Source: Nematostella vectensis (Eukaryota > Cnidaria > Anthozoa > Actiniaria > Edwardsiidae). From it: a stretch of DNA of 64,000 bases. The stretch lies in contig NC_064037.1 of NCBI RefSeq assembly GCF_932526225.1, forward strand, positions 8,724,203 to 8,788,202, written 5' to 3'. The translations under genes and the position numbers were made by a program. The notes beneath the pieces are model-generated. The model was not told where the DNA came from, made no database searches, and worked only from the letters and a program-made list of their open reading frames with translations. This document shows, one piece after another, positions 49,596-61,700 of the stretch. Position 1 is the stretch's first letter. Each line of letters opens with the position of its first letter.

Positions 49596-52500
49596 ATGCC
49601 GACAAAGCAAGGCCCGGAGTACGATGATGTGTTCAAGGAGGTTCCTCAGTTCGGTCGTTATCAGTTGTGTTTGTATCTGGGCACCACGCTGCTTATCATT
49701 CCCATGGGTCTGCAGTTTGCACTCCTTGTCTTCGCCGCCGGTACTCCCAAGTTCCACTGCGCGGATGCCAACAGCACATGCATACCGAATAAGTGCTGTG
49801 ATAATTGCACTCGGTACAGCTTCGATGGGCCTTTCACCAGCACTGTTAGTGAGGTAGGATTCCACCAAGACATATATAGGGGTTTCTGCCATTAAAGTGT
49901 GTTGTAGTGATGATGGTGGTGGTTTACGATGATGATGGTGATGATAATGACGGTGATGACAACGATGATGATGATAATGACGGTGTAATGATGATGATAA
50001 TGACGGTGATGACAACGATGATGATGATGATGAAAATGACGGTGATGACGATGGCGATGACGATGACGATGACGATGGCGATGACGATGACGATGATGAT
50101 GATGATGGTGATGATGATGATAATTGGCTGGGATGATGATGATGGTAATATTAATAATGATGATGAAGAGGATGAGGATGAGGATGGATGGATGGTTATG
50201 GTGATGGTGATGGAGATAATAGTGGTAGTAGTGATGGTAGTAGTACTGATGATAGTACCAAAGCTGATTCTTGCTGATGTTGGCGTTGTTTGCACCGGGA
50301 TCTCGCGCGCTTAACAATCTTGTTTTTTCATAATGCAGTGGGACCTAATCTGTGACCGCGCCCACCTAGGCGCCACCTCTCAAGCGATGTTTTTGGTGGG
50401 AATGCTCGTCGGTTCTCTTCTGTCGGGGATCATGTCAGATGCTTTTGGCCGTCGTCTCTGTATGTTAATATCGTGCTTTATCATGGTGAGTCACGAATCA
50501 CTTGGTTTTCATTAAAGGAGGAACTCAACCATTTGGTCTAACCTTCATTCTTTTTTTTTTCAAAATTGGGATAATTACATTTTAGCTTAGCAAATGTGAT
50601 GGAGGTAGGCGGTACTCCCTTCTAACGTTCTAATGGCGAGTGATGTTTAGAGGTAGAATTAAGCTCCATATCTCATTACTTGTTAGAAAGCTTGCTAGAT
50701 CATCAGATAGCTAAAGTTTAGACACAGCGACCCCATATGACATGGTCAAATTCCGTTCCGTGTCAAAATAACTGCATACTGCATTGAAATGTTTATTTTT
50801 TTATTAGGCGTTTATTTCATAGGACAGAGTAAATTTTAAAAATTCATTTTGATTAAAATTCGGCTGTCAAAAGGTGGGAAAATTGTCATTTCATGAACAA
50901 GTTAATTCCATGTCCGACTTAGAACGTATGTCTGTTAAACAAGTTAATTTCATGTCCGACTTAGAACGCATGTCTGTTAAACAAGTTAATTCCATGTCCG
51001 ACTTAAAACGCATGTCTGTTTATTAAGTTATTCCATGTCCGACTTAGAACGCATGTCTGTTAAACAAGTTAGTTTCATGTCCGACTTAGATCGAATTCTG
51101 TTGAACAAGTTAAATTCATTTCCAACTTAGAACGAATGTTTGTTGAACAAGGTGACAATTTAATAGAAGCACCACTTTATTCTTACTGCCTACTGGTTGA
51201 TTGCAGATTGTATGCTCAGCCGCCTCGTCGTTTGCCGACTGCCTGTCCCTGTTCGCCTTGTTACGGTTCGGGGTGGGCTTTTCGGTGACTGGACTCATGC
51301 TTACACAGTACGTCTACGTACTTGAACTCGTGGGTCCCACCAAGAGAACCGCCGCGGGAAAAGTCACTGATTTCTTTTGGGTGATTGGCGCTTGTGCCAC
51401 GTGCTTGCTCGGTTACCTTATAAGGGATTGGAGGATCCTGTTGCTTGTCGGAAGTTTACCTGCTGTCGTGTTTTTCTTCTTTTGGAAGTAAGTATTGGCA
51501 GTCTTAGTGCCCGTGCAAACAGTACAAGCAATAGTTCAATATTTCTTTCCATGCGTTCTTATTTATGCCTCTTTGTTATGTTGACATTTTCTTTGTTTGC
51601 CCATATCGTTATTATTTTAAAATCATGTGCGAAAAACAGCAAAATACAACCGCGCCCTAATATGACTATAAGAAATTTGACTCGGACGAACTATTAGAAA
51701 AGTGAAGGCGGGGGGGAGGGGGGGGGGGGTCAGGAACCAAAAAAATCATTCACGACAAAAACCCTGGCAAAATAATGCATGCAGCCCAAATCAGACAGAA
51801 TAAAAGTGCATACAACGATTATAAAAATTCATGCACGTCCTGGAGACAAACAAAAACATGCACGACTAAAACCTCTCCACCCCACCCCTCTTCACTGTTC
51901 TATAGGTCCGCCCCTTTAGTAGCGTGTGTAAAAGAGGGGATTATTGGACATGCAGTGACGCCCACTGCTGATATAGTCAGACAATATCCACACAGTCCAG
52001 CGATATAGTGGTCGTGCTTGATGTATGGCCAGTTAAAGGGGCTGTATCAGTCGGGTTCTCCATGGGCCATGATTACTCACTGTAGGACCTTTTTCACTCA
52101 TTCTTGCTTTTAGGGTTTTCCCCGAGACAGCACGTTGGCTCGTTGCCAAAGGCAACCTCGTTGATGCGCAAGTCATACTGGAGAAGTGCGCTGACGGCAG
52201 GGCCGTGGACTCGCGATCTCTACAGACACTATTACAAGATATCTACGAGGAGCAGCAAAGGCAGGAGAAAACGACGCGCCGGTACACCCCCCTGGACATG
52301 ATCAAGACGCCTAAGCTGAGGCGTAGGACTATCATTGTATGCTTTAACTGGTGGGTACAAAGGATCCACTTATATGTTACAACAAACAGGACATACGGGG
52401 GACACCATTTAATAGAGTCCCACGTTCAAATTTTTAAGCCGAACTTTATCAACAAAACCTCGTTTGAAATTTTGGAAATCCAGGTGTACAGGAATGGGTG

Positions 52501-55239
52501 CAGCCACTCCTCTTTAAATAAATCTTTAAAAGTACGCTTTCGCCCCTTTCTTTGACAAACCTATATATGAAGCTGCACCTTAGCCTTCTGTCAACCAATC
52601 TCCTTAGATCTGTCGCCTTCACAAAATATCCTACAGTGAAGCTTCCCTATATAGGATGGGTAAGCCTTGATGGATTCGTAATGAAAGTTTAGGAGACATC
52701 ATTCGCAGGATTTTGTTATTATCAGTCCCATCGCCTTTAGATAACAGATTTTTCTGCGAGCTTGTGTGGAACTGATAGAATAGTTACAAGAAATGCAATT
52801 CAGCCAACTGTTGCCTACTATTTATGATTCCAAATATGGCGCGCTTTATACGTTTTAGGTTTGTGGTGAGCATCATCTATTTCGGCTTCGTTCTTTACAT
52901 CACTTCCTTATCCGGGGATGTGTACATCAACTTCCTGCTCATGTCAATCATCGACGTGTTCAACACGCCCATTTCTTGGTTCCTGCTACAGAAGTGAGTT
53001 AGTTATGTGTGGTGTACTGGCAAAACTCCGTTTTTAAGTAATAAAGCCCCGTGCAAGCAGCGCCAGTATTGCTTTCTAAAACATACATCATTGCTGGCGC
53101 TGTTTGAATGATATCTTTAGAGGTTCTGAAAATGGCACGCCACCAATCCCTTGTTATATGATCAACAGAACTTAACAGGGACGTGTCTAGAGAAATATCC
53201 CATCTGGACACGTGGCATCGGAAAAATCACAACAATCCCTAAGGGATTAGCATTCGTTCGAAATTTTATACCCTAAAAGATGGGACGATCACCCCCGTCT
53301 ACTTTTCTGGAGAGTCCACCCGGGACCACAACGCTCGACGTCGGCTGTAAAAAGCGCCTAATGACACCGAAGTTCATTAAATGGCAATAATCAATTTTCC
53401 GTTGATGGATTGATTCTCCTATACATCTATAGATATAACGACCCCTAACTCTCACCCGTACACACCTTATTCATGCTTGTGTTGTATCTTTTAGGATTGG
53501 TCGCAGATTGACCCACTGTAGTATCATGTTGACGGGCGGGCTCATCTGCGTGCTAGTGCTGGTTGTACCAAAAGGTGGGTGAAGCTTTAGTGGTACAGAC
53601 TTCGCTTATCAAGCAAGATGACCAGGCTGCGCCAAGTGCCTTATATACCAGTCCGAATAAATCCGATGTAACTGTAAATTGCAAAAGTTGACCCTCATCT
53701 GATCCTCATCTGTCAGTTGACCCTCATCTTTCCCGTTCACTTACCTCGTTCATCTGTCAGGTTCACTTACCTCGTGTCCTTACCTCGTGTTTTCATACTC
53801 AAATGATGTTTTTTGTTTCAGAGTACACCTCCGTGGTGACAGGTATTGCCATCATGGGAAAATTCTGCGATACCGCGGCGTTCTCCACAATCTATCTGTA
53901 CACGTCTGAGCTCTACCCTACGGTTATTAGGTACTTGCCGCACCCTATCCTTACTCCGCCCTTGCCACGCCCTTAGCTGACTCAAGCCACGCCCTACCTG
54001 TATACAAACTGAACAACACCACGGTGATAAAACAATACCATACCCAAACCACTCCCTAGTCTAACTACGCTCTAGTCTGTACACGTTGACCTCAACCCCA
54101 CGGTTATACGGTTCATCCACAGCCTACCTTAACGACACAAAACCGCCAACCCCACCTTATCGTAACTCAAACAATCTAGCCTAACCAAGCCCTAGCCTAA
54201 ACACACATTTACCGTTTGAACTTTGAAATCTACCCGACGCGTGAAAAGTTAAGGTTAGATGTCGTTACAAGAGGTCTTCTTAGAAATTGGTAGTTAATTT
54301 GTATTTTTCTACAGGAACACTGCCATGGGAACAGCGTCGATGTTTGCACGTATAGGGGGGATTATCGCACCTTACATTGTCATGCTGGTAGGTGGGCGTG
54401 TATAGGGAAGGTCACACAGGGGGCAATAACTGCTCCTTATACTGTTACAGTGTCATGATGGCAGGTGGGCGTGTCTCGGGGGAGGGGGAGGTCACACAGG
54501 GGGCAATTACTGCTCCTTATACTGTTACAATGTCATGATGGTAGGTGGGCGTGTCTAGGGGGAGGGGGGGAAGGTCACACATGGGGGATCATTGCTCCTT
54601 GCATTGTGATGTTTATAGGTGGGCGCATCGTAGGGGAGGGGGTGTAGGGTAGGATGCATCGAGGTGTATCATTGTCATGCCGGTAGATTGGCGTGTCCAG
54701 GGGGAGGCGGAGAGGGGAGGTCACACATAGAGGCTTTCATTGCTCCTTACATTGTCATCATGTTGGTAGGGAGGCGTATCTTAGGGAGGAGAGGGGGGTG
54801 GGTGGGACGCATAGAGGGGGAAACATCGCCCCTTACATTGTCATCATGTTGGTAGGAAGGCGTATCTCAGGGAGTAGGGGGTGTCTGGGACGCATAGGGG
54901 TGTATTGTCGCCCCTAGATTGGCGTGTCAAGGGAATACGCGCGTAGTACGTGCGGTGCGTATAGCATGTGTTATAATACCCGTGTACACTATGTTGCAGG
55001 CTCAGCTTCCTTCAGTCAGCATCACCCTCCCCATCGTCATATTCGGCGTGTGCTCATTGGCTGCTGGCGTGATGTCGCTATGGTTACCAGAGACATTGCG
55101 CACCACCATGCAACAGACCATAGAGGAGACAGAAATGACCCCAGAGGATTATGGGATTCCTTGTTGTGGGTGTCTAGGGGCGTGGAGGACTGAAGATGTG
55201 ATTGTTAATAATGACGAGGAGCACGAGACAAAAATGTAA
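49596..55239 (+). CDS. SLC22-type organic ion transporter (MFS)
   Basis: SLC22 proteins are 12-TM plasma-membrane carriers for organic cations, anions or carnitine. Nine exons: 49596-49853, 50339-50485, 51207-51487, 52114-52350, 52859-52993, 53495-53574, 53822-53930, 54315-54387, 55000-55239. They join in frame into 519 residues. Family marks: [15 protein letters not shown] at the N-terminus, a cysteine-rich first loop ([10 protein letters not shown]), WDLICDR, the MFS motif [23 protein letters not shown] after TM6, [14 protein letters not shown] before TM11, and [17 protein letters not shown] after TM12. The first extracellular loop is short compared with vertebrate OCT/OAT proteins. Substrate cannot be inferred. 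The start codon directly follows the hammerhead array, with an acceptor-like site at about 49576, so a 5' UTR exon further upstream is possible. Confidence 0.9.
49907..50265. repeat. GAT-rich microsatellite in SLC22-like intron 1
   Basis: Imperfect (GATGATGAC)-type trinucleotide repeats fill most of the intron. They produce long His- or Asp/Met-rich open frames on both strands, which are artefacts. Confidence 0.92.
50897..51155. repeat. 42-bp minisatellite in SLC22-like intron 2
   Basis: About six copies of a ~42-bp unit containing CATGTCCGACTTAGAACGCA and GTCTGTTAAACAAGTTA, ending about 50 bp before the acceptor of exon 3. Confidence 0.9.
54361..54935 (+). repeat. Minisatellite copying the 3' end of SLC22-like exon 8
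   Basis: About eight degenerate copies, 65-85 bp each, of a unit that starts as the last ~27 bases of exon 8 (CCTTACATTGTCATGCTG) and runs through its splice donor (GTAGGTGGGCGTGTC) into G-rich intron. Several copies retain ATTGTCATCATGTTGGTAGG or similar, that is, exon end plus a usable-looking donor. Confidence 0.88.
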
Positions 55240-55757
55240 CTAGTCGCGTGTACCATCTTTGGATTTAAAAATGAACTACTGGGCGGATAGGTAGGCTGTT
55301 AAAAAATGTTTTTGTATTTTTTTTAGGTTATATTATAACTCTTTTGATACAATTGTTTTCGTAAATACGCTTCACATGAAAGTGGATAAATACTTTAATC
55401 GATACAGTCATTTTCGGAATATTATCTTATTCAACTCCAACCTCTTTATCATTTTAATAACACTGCTTTAGTAAAGTTAGACAGGACTAGCACAATTCTT
55501 ATTTCACTTGCATTCTACTATAAGATACTACATTCTTTTTTCCTTCTAAGATAAATGCTTGCAGGTTTTTAAATACTCAAAGATGAAGAAATGCTCAAAA
55601 CACCCCTTGGGCACACTGTCAGCATTGCAAAACACGTCGTAGCAAGCTGAAAGGCAGTCTGATGAAAGACAATTAGTTATTCTTTTTTCTGGCTTCTTTA
55701 AATTTCATATCCTTATTTTACCAAAACATCAGCGCGTATAAAAAAAAAACTTATCCG
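55240..55757. other. Convergent 3' ends of SLC22-like and receptor genes
   Basis: The short interval between the two stop codons is AT-rich 3' UTR-type sequence. I could not assign a convincing polyadenylation signal for either gene. Confidence 0.4.
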
Positions 55758-58700
55758 TTACAAGATACCGACAAATAACCGGGAAAAGTATAAAATCCCG
55801 AAAAGACTCAATGCTCCTGTGATGGCCAGAATGCCAAGAAAAAAGCGATCGAGTATTCTGACGGACATCATGCGCTCCCAGTCACACATGGAAAGCTCGT
55901 GATCAGCATTAACCAATCCGCGGCGAGGATTATCCCCGACAAAAGTGGAAGCCTCTTCGTCTTGACTACCGGTGTCATTTATGATGTCATCTGACTGTAG
56001 ACGGTCGGATTTGCAGTTGATGTTAGACTGCAGGAGTCAAAATGACGGCATAAGAATTCGGATTACTGAAGCTGAGTTACAAGGACTCTTAAATATTTTT
56101 TTAAAGAAGATTGACCATTGCAATTATAGATTTATCCTGTTTTTACTGTTATATCCAGCGATGACTGTACCAATGAGGTATCGCACCCTAGGAACCCAGC
56201 GTAGCAAGGCGTGAGAACGAGGCAAAACAAAGCGGCGGAGGGGGAGGGGCCGGGAGAGAGGGCGGAACAATGCCTCGTTCTCGCGAGGCAAAACAAAGTG
56301 GCGGAGGGGAAGGGGCCGGAAAAGAGGGCGGAACAAGGCCTCGTTCTCGAAAGTCAAAACAAAGCGGCGGAGGGGGAGGGGCCGGGAGAGAGGGCGGAAC
56401 AAGGCCTCGTTCTCGCGAGGCAAAACAAAGCGGCGGAGGGGGAGGGGCCGGGAGAGAGGGCGGAATAAGGCCTCGTTCTCGCGAGGCAAACCAAAGCGGC
56501 GGAGGGGGAGGGGCCGGAAAAGAGGGCAGAAGAAGGCCTCGTTATCGAAAGTCAAAACAAAGCGGCGGAGGGGGAGAGGGCGGAACAAGGCCTCGTTCTC
56601 GCGAGGCAAAACAAAGCGGCGGAGGGGGAGGGGCCGGGAGAGAGGGCGGAACAAGGCCTCGTTCTTGCGAGGCAAAACAAAGCGGCGGAGAGGGAGGGGC
56701 CGGGAGAGAGGGCGGAACAAGGCCTCGTTCTCGCGCTTCGTTCCGCTGACCTCGACGCCCTGTGTCCCTATTCGGCAATGGATGGGAAAAGTTTTAATGT
56801 TTTATTCATACCTCTTTGCTGGTAGCACTATGCGCGATCGTCCTTCTCTTGGTCTTAGTTTGTTGAGCTTGGCGTTCCTCAAAGTGAAATGCTGTTTTTT
56901 TTGGTCGCGTTCGCTTCACGACTTGCCTCAAACACACAAGAGTCGCCAGCCAATCAAACATGAGGCATTTGAGCCACTGCGGCATCGACCAGTCATCTCT
57001 CATGTTCTCAACTTTGATGACAATCGTTATCAGAAACATGGCGAGGCCATTCACCACGTAGGTTGCTAAGTAATACTGCCCTAGCAACGGGAACTCAAAG
57101 GATGGAAAAATGGACATAGTCAGCTGCTGGAAGAATGTCAAGGAGAGGAGGATAGTTATGGTGAGACCTACTCGCTCGCCACTCCCCGCCGGGAGGATGA
57201 AGGCTAGGACTATTAGTGATGAGATCATAAAACACGGTATGACGAGGTTCACCAGATAGCTGAAGTACTGGCGCGAAACCTTGATGACGACCGCGACTTC
57301 CTCGTAATCGCTCGCGGGGCAGCATGGGTAATGAACTGTTCGACGTTCGTATTTGATGTCTTCCATAAGCTTCCACTCACCATTTTTTATAAGAGCGTGT
57401 TTCCTGGGAAGTGGAAAATGAAACTCAGATAACAATCCCTCCCCGCCCAATACACTCAACCTTCCCCAAAATATAGGCATATTTATATTTACGAAGATGA
57501 CACATATGACGGCAATCGATGACATGAAACTCAGATTACCCCCAACCCCCTAACACGCACGCATCGTACCCTTTTAAGCCATATTATAGTGTTACTTACC
57601 CATATGACTGCAATCGATTGAGCACTCTTAGTTCCATTTCGAAAAAGACTATCCTCTATGGTGTGAAACTCAAATTACCCCCCCCCCCCCCCCTCTTCCC
57701 CCAGCACGTAACACTCTACACTCTATGGGTGTTACTTATCCATATGAATTCGATAGATCAAGCACCGTCCTTAGCTCCATCTTGGAAGAGTCCATCCTCC
57801 ACGACGTGAAACTCAGATTACAGAACCTCCTAACACGCACACACTATACCCTTTTAAGGCATATTATACTGTTACTTACCCATATGAATTCGATAGATCA
57901 AGCACCGTCCTTAGCTCCATCTTGGAAGAGTCCATCCTCCACGACGTGAAACTCAGATTACAGAACCCCCCACCTCCTAACACGCACACACTATACCCTT
58001 TTAAGGCATATTATACTGTTACTTACCCATATGAATTCGATCGATCAAGCACCGTCCTTAGCTCCATCTTGGAAGAGTCCATCCTCCACGACGTGAAACT
58101 CAGATTACAGAACCCCCCACCTCCTAACACGCACACACTATACCCTTTTAAGGCATATTATACTGTTACTTACCCATATGAATTCGATAGATCAAGCACC
58201 GTCCTTAGCTCCATCTTGGAAGAGTCCATCCTCCACGACGTGAAACTCAGATTACAGAACCCCCCACCTCCTAACACGCACACACTATACCCTTTTAAGG
58301 CATATTATACTGTTACTTACCCATATGAATTCGATCGATCAAGGACCCTTAGCTCCATCTTGGAAGAGTCCAACCTCCATGACGTGAAACTCAGATTACA
58401 GAACCCCCCACCTCCTAACACGCACACACTATACCCTTTTAAGGCATATTATACTGTTACTTACCCATATGAATTCGATCGATCAAGGACCCTTAGCTCC
58501 ATCTTGGAAGAGTCCAACCTCCATGACGTGAAACTCAGATTACAAAACCCCCCACCTCCTAACACGCACACACTATACCCTTTTAAGGCATATTATACTG
58601 TTACTTACCCATATGAATTCGATAGATCAAGCACCCTTAGCTCCATCTTGGAAGAGTCCATCCTCCATGATGAGAACCTTAGGTAGCAGGTCTGCTTGTC

Positions 58701-61700
58701 GAATGGGAAGTACATCACGTACACATCGCATGTAGATTTGAAGATCGCGGGACTTCGCCACACCGCGCGCCCATCTGAGTAGATATTCACGTCTGTTTTG
58801 TATGTAGATCGCCCTCCGGCCTTGTGATCTTGCTCATTAATACTATAGATGATCGAATCAATAATCATTACCAAATGGTCAAGCTACCCTGCTGATACCC
58901 GGTTATGGTCAAGCCAAAAGTACAGGACGTTCACTGATTCACCTTTTTTGCTTGCCCTCTTTTGGGTTTGCTTAACAATAAATCCTTGTATCTTCTAGGA
59001 CTAGCTGCATCGTTGAAAGTCTAGGCGATTATTGTTTGTCAAGTCATTACTGTTTGTAAGTAAGTTGTTGTGCATTTGTCAAACGTTGCGTTCGGATGTT
59101 TTGGTTATAATTCAGGGGGGGATCCAGGAGTACCAAAGAGGGGAAGGGTGGGGGGAGCAAGGTTTTAAATAATGGGGCGGATCCATTGTTCTTCCGTGAA
59201 TCTTCTTATATTTTAAGCAAAATATCTGAAAAGGGGGGGGGGCACCACTAGATCCGCCCCTGTTATTTGTACTTGTCCTTTGAGTCTACTATAGCCAGTA
59301 TCGTATAGTATCGCATCGCATAGCATTGTATCGTATCGTCGTATAACATTTTATTGCTGTATAAAGGGTCTTACTTGTTATAAAGCGTTACATCCGGAAC
59401 CCAGATTTGCGACGAGTCGACCATGACTTCCTTTATGCCATCAAATTCTGACGCGTTCCATCGCATGTATGGGTGGTGCCATTCCTACACAGAAGGACAA
59501 GTATTACTTGTTATGGTAATGATTTGGTCATAATCACTATCTAGACAGAAGGACAAGTACTTCTTGTTACGGTAATGATTTGGTACTAATCACTACCTAG
59601 ACAGAAGGGCAAGTACTTCTTGTTACGGTAATGATTTGGTGCTAATCACTATCTAGACAGAAGGACAAGTACTACTTATTACGGTAATGATTTTGTACTA
59701 ATCACTACCTAGACAGAAGGACAAGTATTACTTGTTACGGTAATGATTTGGTACTAATCACTACCTAAAGAGAAGGACAAGTACTTCTTGTTACGGTAAT
59801 GATTTGGTACTATCACTACCTAGACAGAAGGGCAAGTACTACTTGTTAAGGTAATGATTTGGTACTAATCACTATCTAGACAGAAGGACAAGTATTACTT
59901 GTTATGGTAATGATTTGGTACTAATCACTACCTAGACAGAAGGGCAAGTACTTCTTGTTACGGTAATGATTTGGTACTATCACTACCTAAGCAGAAGTAC
60001 AAGTACTACTTGTTACAGTAATGATTTGGTACTAATCACTATCTAGACAGAAGGGCAAGTACTTCTTGTTACGGTAATGATTTGGTACTATCACTACCTA
60101 GACAGAAGGACAGTACTTCTTGTTACGGTAATGATTTGGTACTAATCACTACCGAGGCAGAAGGGCAAGTATTACTTGTTACGGTAATGATTTGGTACTA
60201 ATCACTACCGAGACAGAAGGACAAGTATTACTTGTTACGGTAATGATTTGGTACTAATCACTATCTAGACAGAAGGGCAAGTACTTCTTGTTACGGTAAT
60301 GATTTGGTACTAATCACTACCTAGACAGAAGGGCAAGTACTACTTGTTACAGTAATGATTTGGTACTAATCACTACCGAGACAGAAGGACAAGTATTACT
60401 TGTTACGGTAATGATTTGGTACTAATCACTATCTAGACAGAAGGGCAAGTACTACTTGTTACGGTAATGATTTGGTACTAATCACTACCTAGACAGAAGG
60501 AAAAGTACTTCTTGTTACGGTAATGATTTGGTACTAATCACTATCTAGACAGAAGGGCAAGTACTTCTTGTTACGGTAATGATTTGGTACTATCACTACC
60601 TAGACAGAAGGACAGTACTTCTTGTTACGGTAATGATTTGGTACTAATCACTACCGAGGCAGAAGGGCAAGTATTACTTGTTATTTTAATGATTTGGTAC
60701 TAATCACTACCTAGACAGAAGGACAAGTACTTCTTGTTACGGTAATGATTTGGTACTAATCACTATCTAGACAGAAGGGCAAGTACTTCTTGTTACGGTA
60801 ATGATTTGGTACTATCACTACCTAGACAGAAGGACAGTACTTCTTGTTACGGTAATGATTTGGTACTAATCACTACCGAGACAGAAGGACAAGTATTACT
60901 TGTTACGGTAATGATTTGGTACTAATCACTATCTAGACAGAAGGGCAAGTACTACTTGTTACGGTAATGATTTGGTACTAATCACTACCTAGACAGAAGG
61001 AAAAGTACTTCTTGTTACGGTAATGATTTGGTACTAATCACTATCTAGACAGAAGGGCAAGTACTTCTTGTTACGGTAATGATTTGGTACTATCACTACC
61101 TAGACAGAAGGACAGTACTTCTTGTTACGGTAATGATTTGGTACTAATCACTACCGAGGCAGAAGGGCAAGTATTACTTGTTATTTTAATGATTTGGTAC
61201 TAATCACTACCTAGACAGAAGGACAAGTACTTCTTGTTACGGTAATGATTTGGTACTCATCACTATCTAGACAGAAGGGCAAGTACTACTTGTTACGGTA
61301 ATGATTTGGGGGAGGGGGGCTCAAAATATAAGTACCTTCCCTTTTTATTTGTATTTGTATTTGTAAAAGGTCATCCAAATGGTTAAAAGCAACTTTCTCA
61401 CTATGTGGCTAGAAATTAGATGGAATAAATTTTTGAACCGCCAGAATTTAGAATACACCTCAAAAGATATCAGATCACATCTGCAATTTACCTGCCGCAC
61501 CCATCCGTATGTGGTGATAGTTTGGTCCTTGGCATTCTATAACAAAAGACAATAGTGGTTAACTGCACTGCGAAGGCTTCCTGTGTTGTATTCCATTCTT
61601 TCTGGTACTAAGTAAATGAGCAAAAATCGGGGATGTTACAAAAACAGCAAGTAAACGGGTGTTTTAGTCCACAATATGGACCGTGAACACGTGACGTGTA

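Noticed and set aside
49892-50317. Histidine-rich and aspartate/methionine-rich frames
   Set aside because: Produced by the GAT-type microsatellite within intron 1 of the SLC22-like gene.
56124-56749. Long open frames on both strands (Arg/Pro-rich and Gly/Arg-rich)
   Set aside because: They are translations of the 66-bp minisatellite, which stays open because its unit is a multiple of three. It lies inside a receptor intron.
57922-58686. 254-residue open frame with repeated peptide blocks on the + strand
   Set aside because: Antisense translation of the 140-147-bp repeat in the receptor gene; the coding sense is the other strand.
59486-61306. Regularly spaced repeats that could suggest a CRISPR-like array
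   Set aside because: Units are directly adjacent without unique spacers, and the context is a spliced animal gene; it is a minisatellite.
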